Assembly (NCBI GenBank): GCA_944391615.1
Contig: CALXUE010000012.1
Location: 1 to 44,814, forward strand
Source of the DNA: an uncultured Alphaproteobacteria bacterium
GTDB taxonomy: Bacteria; Pseudomonadota; Alphaproteobacteria; RF32; CAG-239
Direction: 5' to 3'
DNA length: 44,814 nt
Position 1 is the first letter of the stretch. The number at the start of each line of letters is the position of its first letter. The notes below the pieces were generated by a model. That model had not been told where the DNA came from, did no database searches, and saw only the letters and a list, made by a program, of their open reading frames with translations. Below are positions 8,198 through 15,630 of this stretch, one piece after another. The translations under genes and the position numbers were made by a program.

Positions 8198-8249
8198 GTT
8201 CCGGTCGTCCGAAGGGCTTATGGACGAGGAGCAGTGTTAGAACAGAGCC
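8198..8249 (+). promoter_or_regulatory. Candidate cis-regulatory RNA, copy 1 (upstream of nadM)
   Basis: Outer stem GTTCC (8198-8202) with GGAGC (8228-8232); a GG bulge on the 5' side only (8203-8204); inner stem TCGTCC (8205-8210) with GGACGA (8222-8227); an 11-nt loop GAAGGGCTTAT (8211-8221). After a 12-nt linker, GAGCC (8245-8249) can pair with the loop GGCTT (8215-8219) as a pseudoknot. Copy 2 before pncA has the same architecture with a near-identical loop and different stems. I do not recognise a known riboswitch class in it. The link to NAD metabolism is inferred from position. Confidence 0.7.
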
Positions 8250-8355
8250 GAGTTCGAAGAAGGATAAATAAATTTATCTAGCTGGCAACTTTATTTGCAC
8301 ACGCTATATAAATTTATCAGTTTCTAGAATGAAATATAAATCTTTCTGATGTCGG

Positions 8356-8378
8356 CTCCTTAAGTAAGGAGTTTTTTT
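8356..8378 (+). terminator. Terminator hairpin containing the nadM ribosome binding site
   Basis: CTCCTTA (8356-8362) pairs with TAAGGAG (8365-8371), followed by seven T residues ending one base before the ATG. The 3' arm is the Shine-Dalgarno sequence, so the hairpin could stop transcription or hide the ribosome binding site. GCTCCT (8355-8360) could instead pair with AGGAGC (8227-8232) in the upstream RNA element, a plausible antiterminator. This switch is inferred. Confidence 0.65.
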
Positions 8379-8921
8379 ATGTCTGAATATAAATATCAAC
8401 ATGGTTTGAGCATTATGCGGGCGCAGCCTTTTCATATCGGCCACGCGCGATTGATTGACCGTATGCTTAAAGATTGTGCGCAAGTCACCATTATCTTGGG
8501 GTCGATTCAAGAGCAGGGTACGGAGCGCAACCCTCTCAACTACACCACGCGCAAAAAGATGATTCAAAATGTTTATCGCAATTCGCCCGATTATCCGCGC
8601 TTAAAAATCATCGGCTTATTCGACATCAACAATCCGGCGGAATGGGCGGAATATGTTTTGGACTTTATGAACGAGAGCTTGCCGCAGCTTGGGCGGCCCG
8701 ATGTTTATTATGCCGGAAGTTCTTATGATGCGCATTGGTTCAAGGAAGCTTTCAAAAATATTGAATATGTTGACCGCACGGCGGAAGATTTTCCGTTCGT
8801 CACCGGAACGATGGTTCGCGATATGATTAAGTTTGGGGACAAACGTTGGAAAAATTTTGTTCATCCGGAAAACTACCAGTTGATCGAAGATCATTTCTAC
8901 AAAAGAAAAGCAATTATTTAA
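8379..8921 (+). CDS. nadM: NadM-type nicotinamide/nicotinate mononucleotide adenylyltransferase
   Basis: A 180-residue cytoplasmic enzyme that joins NMN or NaMN to ATP to give NAD or NaAD. The nucleotidyltransferase signature FHIGH is at residues ~19-23 (RAQPFHIGHARLIDRML), and the C-terminal ATP-binding motif appears as VTGTMVRDMI. The length fits archaeal-type NadM. Some bacterial NadM proteins carry a Nudix domain; this one does not. SD AAGGAG lies seven nt before the ATG, inside a terminator-like hairpin. First gene of an operon with pncA (87 bp later) and nadE, which supports the NAD assignment. Confidence 0.88.
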   Translation: MSEYKYQHGLSIMRAQPFHIGHARLIDRMLKDCAQVTIILGSIQEQGTERNPLNYTTRKKMIQNVYRNSPDYPRLKIIGLFDINNPAEWAEYVLDFMNESLPQLGRPDVYYAGSSYDAHWFKEAFKNIEYVDRTAEDFPFVTGTMVRDMIKFGDKRWKNFVHPENYQLIEDHFYKRKAII

Positions 8922-8935
8922 TTTTTTTAATCTAT

Positions 8936-8993
8936 CGGTCTTGGTTTTTCGCAGGGCTTATGAAAGAGAGACCGCATTTTAACCTGATAAGCC
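8936..8993 (+). promoter_or_regulatory. Candidate cis-regulatory RNA, copy 2 (upstream of pncA)
   Basis: Outer stem CGGTCTT (8936-8942) with GAGACCG (8968-8974, one U-G pair); a GG bulge on the 5' side only (8943-8944); inner stem TTTTTC (8945-8950) with GAAAGA (8962-8967); an 11-nt loop GCAGGGCTTAT (8951-8961). After a 12-nt linker, ATAAGCC (8987-8993) is fully complementary to the loop GGCTTAT (8955-8961), a 7-bp pseudoknot ending right beside the SD TAAGGAG (8994-9000). That geometry suits control of pncA translation. Confidence 0.75.
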
Positions 8994-9008
8994 TAAGGAG
9001 ATAATATT

Positions 9009-9632
9009 ATGAACGAACGCACGTTAGTTCGCATTGATTTTCAGAACGATTTTGTGGCCGAAGAGGGTAATTTAACAATCAACAATCCGGCGCTGATTGC
9101 ACGCCACCAGCATTTTAATCAGTCTTTGCAAAAGGGAATGTTTACGCAAATTATAGATGCGGCGGACACGCATTTTGCCGAGACTTATCCCAATACCAAA
9201 GAGGCACAATCTTTTCCTGTTCATACAATTTACGGGACTTGGGGTTGGCAAAATGCCGCCGAGTTTAAGGACAATATTCCGGTTGTTAATCTCTATAAAT
9301 CAACCACCAATTTGTGGAATGAAGAAAAAGCTTATGCCGTTTTGCAGCAAGACTGGAGGGGCAAAGAAGTTTATCTTTGCGGTGTGCTTTCCGATATTTG
9401 CGTCAAGCAAGCAATGAACGGTTTTTTGAGCCGCGGGGCAAAAGTTACGGTTTTGGAAGATTTGTGTATGGGGGCAAATCAACAAATGCCTGAAATCATT
9501 CAACAGCCGGTTTATCAAAAAGCGGTTGAAGTCGGTGCGCTCCGGATGATGACATCGCAACAATTTTTTCGTCAGGTGTTGAATGAGAAAAAATTTCAAT
9601 TTAATATGTATCAAAATCAATTCGGGAGATAA
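9009..9632 (+). CDS. pncA: Nicotinamidase (isochorismatase-fold cysteine hydrolase)
   Basis: A 207-residue hydrolase that converts nicotinamide to nicotinic acid. The catalytic triad of the family is visible as D10 (RIDFQNDF), K97 (NLYKSTT) and C131 (GVLSDICVKQA). D53, H55 and H72 (DTH and PVHTIYGT) are at the expected metal-binding positions. The neighbours nadM and nadE support nicotinamidase over other members of the fold. AAGGAG lies eight nt before the ATG, adjacent to the pseudoknot strand of the candidate RNA element. nadE follows after 4 bp. Confidence 0.88.
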   Translation: MNERTLVRIDFQNDFVAEEGNLTINNPALIARHQHFNQSLQKGMFTQIIDAADTHFAETYPNTKEAQSFPVHTIYGTWGWQNAAEFKDNIPVVNLYKSTTNLWNEEKAYAVLQQDWRGKEVYLCGVLSDICVKQAMNGFLSRGAKVTVLEDLCMGANQQMPEIIQQPVYQKAVEVGALRMMTSQQFFRQVLNEKKFQFNMYQNQFGR

Positions 9633-9636
9633 GGTT

Positions 9637-10416
9637 ATGGAAAAAATTTGGCACAAGTTAAAGAGCGGTTTGCAAGATTATTGCGCTAAAAACGGTTTCA
9701 AAAAAGTGATTTTGGGGCTGTCGGGCGGGCTTGATTCCGCGATGGTGGCAGTTTTGGCAGCCGATGTTTTGGGCGGCGAAAATGTTAAGGTGGTGATGAT
9801 GAAAACTAAATATACATCATCCTTAAGCCGGCAAATCGCGCAAGAAATTGCCACTCTTAACCATTTGGATTATCAAGAAATTGATATTGATAATTTGGTC
9901 GCGGTGCAAGGGGATTTTCTGAAAGCCGTTTTTCATGAGGAGCCGAAAGGTGTTGTTTTGGAAAATTTGCAAGCGCGGCAAAGAGGGGTTATCTTAATGG
10001 CGTTGTCTAACCAGACCAATGCGCTGGTTTTGGCTTGCGGCAATAAGTCAGAGGCGGCCATGGGCTATTGCACGCTTTATGGTGACACGTGTGGCGGGTT
10101 GATGCCTTTGGGTAATATTTATAAGTCAGATTTATACGGTTTGGCCAAGTGGCGCAACGAGCAACAGCGCGTTTTGCCGTCTGAGGTTTTGGTGCGGGCG
10201 CCGACGGCCGAACTCAGCCTCAACCAAAAAGATGAGGATAGTTTGCCGCCTTATCCGTTGTTGGATAAAATTTTGAAAGCATATATCGACGAAGGCAAGA
10301 CGATTGATGATATTGTGGCTATGGGGATTAAGCATGATTTGGTGGAGCAAATCATCAGCCGTTATCATAAAATGGCGTTCAAACGTCAGCAAATGGCTGA
10401 GAGCTTGGCAATTTAA
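9637..10416 (+). CDS. nadE: NAD synthetase (ammonia-dependent type)
   Basis: A 259-residue ATP-pyrophosphatase enzyme that amidates NaAD to NAD. The P-loop SGGLDSA is at residues ~29-35. The family stretch GNKSEAAMGYCTLYGD and LGNIYKSDLYGLAKW is present. There is no N-terminal nitrilase (glutaminase) domain, so it would use free ammonia or an unlinked amidotransferase. The ATG at 9637 is chosen because GGGAG lies upstream of it; the frame is open 18 codons earlier, inside pncA. The operon can take nicotinamide to nicotinate (PncA) and NaMN to NAD (NadM, NadE). The linking step, PncB, is not in the window. Confidence 0.93.
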   Translation: MEKIWHKLKSGLQDYCAKNGFKKVILGLSGGLDSAMVAVLAADVLGGENVKVVMMKTKYTSSLSRQIAQEIATLNHLDYQEIDIDNLVAVQGDFLKAVFHEEPKGVVLENLQARQRGVILMALSNQTNALVLACGNKSEAAMGYCTLYGDTCGGLMPLGNIYKSDLYGLAKWRNEQQRVLPSEVLVRAPTAELSLNQKDEDSLPPYPLLDKILKAYIDEGKTIDDIVAMGIKHDLVEQIISRYHKMAFKRQQMAESLAI

Positions 10417-10440
10417 GCTTGCACTTTTTATCGAAGAGAG

Positions 10441-10467
10441 GCCGCTCATTATCAGGGCGGCTTTTTT
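10441..10467 (+). terminator. Terminator of the NAD operon
   Basis: GCCGCTC (10441-10447) pairs with GGGCGGC (10455-10461), followed by six or more T residues. Confidence 0.9.
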
Positions 10468-10480
10468 ATAATTTTGTCTA

Positions 10481-10509
10481 TTGACAAAAGGGAAGATGTC
10501 TTATAAGGT
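10481..10509 (+). promoter_or_regulatory. Promoter of the 10550 gene
   Basis: TTGACA (10481-10486) lies 15-17 nt before TATAAG/TAAGGT (10502-10509). The -35 is part of a palindrome, TTTTGTC-N4-GACAAAA. Confidence 0.55.
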
Positions 10510-10549
10510 GTGGGGTGAAAATTTATTATTAATTAAAAACTCTATAATT

Positions 10550-11227
10550 ATGATTGGATTTATCAAAAAATTGTTTGTGAAAAAACGTTCGCTTCAGCGG
10601 AAATATGATGCGCCGGATGAGGCTTATAAATGGCTCAAGCAACATCAGTTTGATTGTTTGGATGTTCATAAAGCCGTAGATGCTTTATCTAAAGAAGAAC
10701 TTGAAAAAGGAAAGCAGCTTTTATCGCAAGCTCCTAAGACTGTTTATTTTGGGCGTGAGGTCAAAGATTATAAGCGGGTGCTTGATTGGGCGATTTTTGC
10801 TTGGGAAGTGGAACATCATTCCGAGGTGAAAAAGCGCATTGATTGGGATAAGGTTGATATTGAAAAAAGCCTTGTTTTGAAAAACTCGCTTAATGAGGGA
10901 ACTTCTTGGATTGAAATTCAGGAAGGTGACCAAAAAGTTGTTCGTACGCGTCCGGATGTATTTGTTTTTACGCTTTCATTCGCTTATGAAGATTGTCAAT
11001 ATTTTTTGGCTCTTTTAATCCTGATGCGAAAAAACGGGGCATGGTGTTTCAGCAATGATGATGGGCAGGATGTTCCCTTGGTAACAAAGGTGGAGCTTTT
11101 GCCTTTGCCCGATGATGCCAAAAAACAGGTGCAAAATTATGTCGGAAATGAAAAGAACGCACCTATGCCTAAAGCACTGATCAGAATCATGGCGCATAAC
11201 TATCTGGTGCAAAACAATTTGATGTAA
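10550..11227 (+). CDS. Hypothetical protein (225 aa)
   Basis: A soluble 225-residue protein I do not recognise. It begins with a basic segment (MIGFIKKLFVKKRSLQRKY), continues with a helical region rich in Lys, Glu and Trp, and then a beta-like region (WIEIQEGDQKVVRTRPDVFVFTLSFAYEDC). The frame is open upstream to a TTG that is the -35 box, so the ATG at 10550 is preferred. There is no Shine-Dalgarno sequence; TTATTATTAATT lies 15 nt before the ATG. It is followed by the acyl-carrier-like gene, whose leader is very similar. Confidence 0.65.
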   Translation: MIGFIKKLFVKKRSLQRKYDAPDEAYKWLKQHQFDCLDVHKAVDALSKEELEKGKQLLSQAPKTVYFGREVKDYKRVLDWAIFAWEVEHHSEVKKRIDWDKVDIEKSLVLKNSLNEGTSWIEIQEGDQKVVRTRPDVFVFTLSFAYEDCQYFLALLILMRKNGAWCFSNDDGQDVPLVTKVELLPLPDDAKKQVQNYVGNEKNAPMPKALIRIMAHNYLVQNNLM

Positions 11228-11262
11228 AATTATTTTATTATTAATTCTTAAAAAATATAATT

Positions 11263-11643
11263 ATGGGAAATTCAGAAAAAAAGTTACAGGCGGAAAAAAC
11301 TTATAGTCCTAAAATGATTAAAGAGGCTAAAGAACTCATTTATGATTATTTCAGTCGCTATGACAGAGAACGTGTTGAAAAGTATTGTAAAATTAGAGTA
11401 GAATCAGGCTATTATCCAACAGGCGGGGTCTTAGTGGTTAAGAAATTCAAGTACCAGAAACCTGTTATTCCAAAGGAAACTTCTTTTACAGATGATTTAG
11501 GAGCGGATTCTTTGCTAATGACAGATTTTATTATGTCTTGTGAACAAAAATTTGGTAAAGCTGTTCCGGATGAAGATTTCGAGAATATTAAAACCGTTGC
11601 GGACTTTTATGATGTTTTTGAGCGCTATTGGTTCAAAAAATAA
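11263..11643 (+). CDS. Acyl carrier protein-like protein with insertion
   Basis: A 126-residue protein whose C-terminal half matches acyl carrier proteins: FTDDLGADSLLMTDFIMSCEQKFGKAVPDEDFENIKTVADFYDVF. S83 in the DSL motif is the expected phosphopantetheine attachment site. Usual ACPs are about 75-80 residues; here ~35 extra residues (YCKIRVESGYYPTGGVLVVKKF) lie between the first helix and the DDLGADSL motif. No synthase or acyltransferase gene is adjacent, so its acyl partner is unknown. There is no Shine-Dalgarno sequence; TTATTATTAATT lies 16 nt before the ATG. A terminator follows. Confidence 0.75.
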   Translation: MGNSEKKLQAEKTYSPKMIKEAKELIYDYFSRYDRERVEKYCKIRVESGYYPTGGVLVVKKFKYQKPVIPKETSFTDDLGADSLLMTDFIMSCEQKFGKAVPDEDFENIKTVADFYDVFERYWFKK

Positions 11644-11652
11644 GATTATGAT

Positions 11653-11689
11653 AAAGCATTTCACTTGCAAAAGTGAGGTGCTTTTTTTT
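11653..11689 (+). terminator. Intrinsic terminator
   Basis: Stem 11653-11666 with 11671-11684, followed by eight T residues. It separates the ACP-like gene from the S10 operon. Confidence 0.85.
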
Positions 11690-11705
11690 GTGGTGATGTT
11701 TTCTT

Positions 11706-11802
11706 GACTCTTTTAGTGGTATTTGTCTAAAAGGACTCTCCAAATGACTCGATTTTAAAAGTGCGCGCGAATCGCGAATTTGACTCAATGTGACTCTGAG
11801 TC
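11706..11802. promoter_or_regulatory. Cluster of seven GANTC sites
   Basis: GANTC occurs at 11706, 11734, 11746, 11769, 11782, 11792 and 11798, with two more at 11901 and 12002. Random expectation is roughly one per 256 bp. GANTC is the target of the alphaproteobacterial cell-cycle methylase CcrM. The cluster lies just upstream of the rpsJ promoter. The rest of the gap 11690-12013 is the promoter and a structured leader. Confidence 0.6.
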
Positions 11803-11840
11803 TGCGTTTGATGAAAAAAATTTTAAAAATTTTGCATTTT

Positions 11841-11868
11841 TTGCTTGAAATATTTCTTTGTCTATGTT
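11841..11868 (+). promoter_or_regulatory. Promoter of the S10 operon
   Basis: TTGCTT (11841-11846), 16 nt, TATGTT (11863-11868), then ACAA. The rplQ promoter has the same layout (CTGCTT, 16 nt, TATGTTACAA), which supports both. Confidence 0.6.
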
Positions 11869-11933
11869 ACAAGAAGCCACGGTTTTGAACAGAAAGGGCG
11901 GAATCTGCCTTTTCGTTAACCTCTTTTTATGAC

Positions 11934-11991
11934 GCAAAGCCTTGCTTGACAAGGATTTGCAGGGTTTTAATCTTTAGAGGCTCTGCCTCTA
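11934..11991 (+). other. Two hairpins in the S10 operon leader
   Basis: GCAAAGCCTTG (11934-11944) pairs with CAAGGATTTGC (11950-11960) with one mismatch. TAGAGGC (11975-11981) pairs with GCCTCTA (11985-11991) across a TCT loop. S10 leaders are sites of r-protein feedback control in some bacteria; that role here is a guess. Confidence 0.5.
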
Positions 11992-12013
11992 GTTATATTA
12001 GGAATCGTTTTTG

Positions 12014-12325
12014 ATGATTGAAACACAAAATATTAGAATTCGCCTCAAGGCTTTTGATCATCGTTTGCTCGATGCTTCTACCAAAGAAATCGTGCATACA
12101 GCCAAAAGAACAGGCGCTAACGTGAGAGGTCCTATCCCTCTGCCGACAAAAATTGAGAAGTTTACGGTTAACCGTTCTCCGCACGTTGATAAAAAATCTC
12201 GTGAGCAGTTCGAAATCCGCACTCATAAGAGACTTCTCGACATCGTTGACCCGACACCGCAAACCGTTGATGCTTTGATGAAGCTTGATTTGGCTGCCGG
12301 CGTTAATGTTGAAATTAAACTTTAA
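12014..12325 (+). CDS. rpsJ: 30S ribosomal protein S10
   Basis: A 103-residue protein of the 30S head that also joins NusB in transcription antitermination. The sequence is typical throughout: [38 protein letters not shown]. The ATG at 12014 is chosen; a TTG directly before it is in frame but S10 proteins start near this ATG. AGGA lies 11 nt upstream. It opens the S10 operon after a structured leader. tuf, which often precedes rpsJ, is not next to it here. Confidence 0.97.
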   Translation: MIETQNIRIRLKAFDHRLLDASTKEIVHTAKRTGANVRGPIPLPTKIEKFTVNRSPHVDKKSREQFEIRTHKRLLDIVDPTPQTVDALMKLDLAAGVNVEIKL

Positions 12326-12438
12326 TCTCTGGTTTTGTGAGATTAAGTTCGGGGAATGCCCCAAAAAAATCTTAATGTTATAAAACAATGTTGGCTTTTG
12401 AAAGATAAAGTCAACCTATTGAAAAGGAAAAAATAATA

Positions 12439-13161
12439 ATGCGTACGGGTTTAATCGCAAAGAAACTTGGGATGTCTCGCATTTTTGAAGCAAACGGTGT
12501 TCATGTGCCGGTTACTGTCTTGAGTGTTGATGGTCTTAAAGTTATCGACGTAAAAACCAAAGAGCGTGACGGATATACGGCCGTACAACTTGGTACCGGT
12601 GCTGTTAAAGCTAAAAACGTATCCAAAGCTCTTAAAGGACATTTTGCTAAAGCAAATATTGAACCGACTAAAAAATTGGGTGAATTCAGAGTTTCTGAAG
12701 ATTGCTTGCTCAAAGTCGGCGATGAATTATCTGTAGAACACTTTGTTCCGGGGCAATATGTTGATGTTTGCTCTACTTCTAAAGGTAAGGGTTTTGCCGG
12801 TGTTATGAAACGCCACAACTTTGCCGGTTTGGAAGCTACTCACGGTGTATCTATTTCTCACCGTTCTCATGGTTCTACAGGACAAAGACAAGATCCAGGT
12901 AAGGTATTTAAAGGTAAGAAAATGGCCGGTCATTTGGGTGATGAACGCGTTACCGTTCAAAACTTGAAGGTGGTGGCTGTTGATGCGGCTAAAGGCCTTT
13001 TGATGGTTAAAGGCGGCGTTCCTGGCGGTGAAAACGCTTGGGTTCGCGTCAGCGATGCTGTTAAAATTGCCTCTACAGTTGAATTGCCTCTGCCTGCCGG
13101 ATTGAAAAAATCTGATGAACCTGTTGCAGTTAAAGCCGAAGCTCCGGCTGATAATGCATAA
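12439..13161 (+). CDS. rplC: 50S ribosomal protein L3
   Basis: A 240-residue 50S protein near the peptidyl transferase centre. [16 protein letters not shown] and [20 protein letters not shown] are L3 signatures; the Gln of GQR is the residue methylated in E. coli L3. It is about 30 residues longer than E. coli L3 because of an Ala/Lys/Glu-rich tail ([17 protein letters not shown]). AAGGA precedes the ATG. The 113-bp gap after rpsJ can form short hairpins (for example GGGG/CCCC near 12353-12363) with no clear terminator. Confidence 0.97.
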   Translation: MRTGLIAKKLGMSRIFEANGVHVPVTVLSVDGLKVIDVKTKERDGYTAVQLGTGAVKAKNVSKALKGHFAKANIEPTKKLGEFRVSEDCLLKVGDELSVEHFVPGQYVDVCSTSKGKGFAGVMKRHNFAGLEATHGVSISHRSHGSTGQRQDPGKVFKGKKMAGHLGDERVTVQNLKVVAVDAAKGLLMVKGGVPGGENAWVRVSDAVKIASTVELPLPAGLKKSDEPVAVKAEAPADNA

Positions 13162-13180
13162 GCTATAAGGATTAATGAAT

Positions 13181-13801
13181 ATGAAACAGGACATCTTAAA
13201 TCTGGATAATCAAAATGTCGGCTCTATCGAGTTGAACGATGCCATCTTCGGGTTGGACGTTCGCGCCGATATTTTACACAGAGTTGTAAATTGGCAATTG
13301 GCCAGATTACAATCTGGTAACCACCAAACAAAAGGTCGCTCCGATGTGGCTTTGACTCCTGCAAAACCGTTCAAACAAAAAGGCAGCGGTAATGCTCGTC
13401 AGGGTTCTCGTAAGGGCGCTCAGTTTAGAAAAGGTGGCGTGGTGTTTGGTCCGGTCGTTCGCGATCATTCTCACGATTTAACCAAGAAATTCAGAAAACT
13501 TGGTTTGAAAACCGCTCTTTCTGCTAAGGCTAAAGAGGGTAACCTTGTGATTATTGATGAAGCAAAATTGTCAGCTCCGAAAACTAAAGACCTTCAAGCT
13601 AAATTGAATGTCTGTGGGTTGAAAAATTGCTTGTTTATTGATGGCAAGGAAGTTGATGTAAACTTTGCATTGGCTACCAGAAATATTGCAAACGTTGACG
13701 TTTTGCCTACTATTGGTGCTAATGTCTATGACATCTTAAGAAAAGACAAATTAGTGTTGACTAAAGATGCAGTCAGTTGCTTAGAGGAGAGATTGAAATG
13801 A
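13181..13801 (+). CDS. rplD: 50S ribosomal protein L4
   Basis: A 206-residue 50S exit-tunnel protein, in some bacteria also the feedback regulator of the S10 operon. [29 protein letters not shown], the basic loop [30 protein letters not shown] and the C-terminal [18 protein letters not shown] are diagnostic. The ATG at 13181 is chosen over 13175 because AAGGA is nine nt upstream of it and only three from the other. Its stop overlaps the start of rplW (ATGA). Confidence 0.96.
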   Translation: MKQDILNLDNQNVGSIELNDAIFGLDVRADILHRVVNWQLARLQSGNHQTKGRSDVALTPAKPFKQKGSGNARQGSRKGAQFRKGGVVFGPVVRDHSHDLTKKFRKLGLKTALSAKAKEGNLVIIDEAKLSAPKTKDLQAKLNVCGLKNCLFIDGKEVDVNFALATRNIANVDVLPTIGANVYDILRKDKLVLTKDAVSCLEERLK

Positions 13802-14118
13802 TAAAATCTAAGAAAACCGCTAGTAATGTTACTGCTAAAATGTATGATACATTAGTTCGCCCTGTAATTACTGAAAAATCTATGCTTTCTTCAGAAGCCG
13901 GAAAAGTTACTTTTATGGTTCCTTTGTCTGCTTCTAAAGATGATGTTAAAGCTGCTGTTGAAGCTATCTTTAACGTTAAGGTAAATAAAGTAAATACAGT
14001 TCGTCAATTCGGTAAAGAAAAACGCTTTAAGGGTTTTGTCGGACAACGTTCTGACTACAAAAAGGCAGTTGTTACTCTTGCCGAAGGTCAAAATATTGAT
14101 GTTACAACAGGAATTTAA
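13798..14118 (+). CDS. rplW: 50S ribosomal protein L23
   Basis: A 106-residue protein at the exit-tunnel rim, the docking site for trigger factor and [14 protein letters not shown] is the L23 start motif, with [17 protein letters not shown] and [20 protein letters not shown] following. GAGGAG lies eight nt before the ATG, which overlaps the rplD stop codon by ATGA, so the two are translationally coupled. The ~20-residue lead before LVRP is longer than in many homologues. Confidence 0.96.
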   Translation: MIKSKKTASNVTAKMYDTLVRPVITEKSMLSSEAGKVTFMVPLSASKDDVKAAVEAIFNVKVNKVNTVRQFGKEKRFKGFVGQRSDYKKAVVTLAEGQNIDVTTGI

Positions 14119-14121
14119 GAC

Positions 14122-14955
14122 ATGGCTTTGAAAAATTATAAGCCCACATCTCCAGGTGTTCGCCAGCTTGTTATCGTTGATCGCAGCGAATTATACAAAG
14201 GCGCTCCTGAGAAGTCTTTGACTATTGGTCTGACTAAGACCGGTGGGCGTGACAACTTCGGACACGTTACCAGTCGCCGTATCGGCGGTGGTCATAAACG
14301 CAAACTCCGTGTTATTGACTTTAAACGTAATAAATTTGATGCTGAGGCAACTGTCGAGAGAATCGAATATGATCCTAACCGTACGGCTTTCATTGCTTTG
14401 ATTAGCTATGATGACGGCGAGAAGGCTTATATCCTTGCTCCTCAAAGATTAAAAGCCGGCGATAAAGTTATTTCTGCCGCTAAAGCAGATATTAAGCCGG
14501 GTAATGCTATGCCTTTGAAAAATATGCCGGTTGGTACTATTGTTCACAATATTGAGCTTAAAGCCGGAAAAGGCGGACAACTCGTTCGTTCTGCCGGTTG
14601 CTATGCTCAGGTTGTCGGTAAAGATGCCGGCTATGCTCAATTGAAATTGAGTTCAGGCGAACTTCGCGTTGTTCGTGAAGAATGCTTGGCTACTGTCGGT
14701 GCTGTTTCTAATGCAGATAACCAGAACAGAATGCTTGGTAAGGCCGGCCGTAATCGTTGGTTGGGCAACAGACCTGTTTCTCGTGGTGTTGCTATGAACC
14801 CGGTTGATCACCCGATGGGTGGTGGTGAAGGTCGTACTTCCGGCGGTCGTCATCCGACGACACCTTGGGGTAAACCAACCAAAGGTTATAAGACTCGTTC
14901 TAATAAGAAGACAGATCGCTTTATTATGAGATCTCGTCATGATAACAAGAAATAA
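14122..14955 (+). CDS. rplB: 50S ribosomal protein L2
   Basis: A 277-residue protein of the peptidyl transferase region that helps join the subunits. The conserved C-terminal stretch [22 protein letters not shown], including the essential histidine, is intact, as is the N-terminal [15 protein letters not shown]. It starts three nt after the rplW stop with a weak ribosome binding site, suggesting coupling. Confidence 0.98.
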   Translation: MALKNYKPTSPGVRQLVIVDRSELYKGAPEKSLTIGLTKTGGRDNFGHVTSRRIGGGHKRKLRVIDFKRNKFDAEATVERIEYDPNRTAFIALISYDDGEKAYILAPQRLKAGDKVISAAKADIKPGNAMPLKNMPVGTIVHNIELKAGKGGQLVRSAGCYAQVVGKDAGYAQLKLSSGELRVVREECLATVGAVSNADNQNRMLGKAGRNRWLGNRPVSRGVAMNPVDHPMGGGEGRTSGGRHPTTPWGKPTKGYKTRSNKKTDRFIMRSRHDNKK

Positions 14956-14970
14956 TAAGGAGAAAAGCTA

Positions 14971-15249
14971 ATGACACGTTCCGTTTGGAAAGGACCTTTT
15001 GTTGACGGCTATCTTCTTAAGAAAGCTGATGCAGCGAGAAATTCGGGTCGTAATGAAGTTATTAAAATCTGGTCTCGCAGATCTACCATGCTCCCTCAGT
15101 TTGTTGGGTTGACATTCGGTGTTCATAATGGTCACAAATTTATCCCTGTTCTCGTTACCGAGGATATGGTCGGCCATAAGTTCGGCGAATTTGCTCCTAC
15201 CCGTACTTTCTTTGGACATGGCGGCGATAAACAGGCTAAGAGAGGTTAA
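14971..15249 (+). CDS. rpsS: 30S ribosomal protein S19
   Basis: A 92-residue 30S head protein. [19 protein letters not shown] and the C-terminal [21 protein letters not shown] are diagnostic. AAGGAG precedes the ATG. It lies in the canonical place between rplB and rplV. Confidence 0.98.
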   Translation: MTRSVWKGPFVDGYLLKKADAARNSGRNEVIKIWSRRSTMLPQFVGLTFGVHNGHKFIPVLVTEDMVGHKFGEFAPTRTFFGHGGDKQAKRG

Positions 15250-15251
15250 TT

Positions 15252-15626
15252 ATGAGCAAAAGTAAACAAAACAGAAGAGTGGCCGCTAATCAAGCTATGG
15301 CTTATTGCGACTCAATTCGTACTTCTTCTCGTAAGCTGAACTTAGTTGCTCAGTCTATCCGTGGTTTGAGTGCGGAAAAGGCTGTTGCCGAACTTAGCTT
15401 CTCTAAGAAGAGAATCGCAAAGTCAGTTCTTGGTGTTTTGCAATCTGCAATAGCCAATGCTGAAAATAATCACCAGCTCAATATCGACAAGCTTTATGTT
15501 TCTGAAGCTTATGTCGGTCAGAGCATTGTTATGAAACGTATGCACGCACGTGGTCGTGGTAGAGGCGCTAGAGTTTTGAAACCCTTCTCTAACTTGACCA
15601 TTGTTGTTACAGAGCGTGGGGAGTAA
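15252..15626 (+). CDS. rplV: 50S ribosomal protein L22
   Basis: A 124-residue protein whose beta hairpin lines the exit tunnel. [22 protein letters not shown] and [23 protein letters not shown] are L22 motifs. It starts two nt after rpsS, with AGAGG as the ribosome binding site inside the end of rpsS. The N-terminal [15 protein letters not shown] is a short basic lead. Confidence 0.97.
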   Translation: MSKSKQNRRVAANQAMAYCDSIRTSSRKLNLVAQSIRGLSAEKAVAELSFSKKRIAKSVLGVLQSAIANAENNHQLNIDKLYVSEAYVGQSIVMKRMHARGRGRGARVLKPFSNLTIVVTERGE

Positions 15627-15630
15627 GTTT

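Noticed and set aside
8198..8378. Leader of nadM as a known riboswitch such as TPP, FMN or the described NAD classes
   Set aside because: I could not find the conserved core of any of these in it; no claim of membership is made.
11706..12006. GANTC cluster as a replication origin
   Set aside because: No clear group of DnaA boxes, no dnaA, gidA or hemE neighbour, and the position is explained as an r-protein promoter region.
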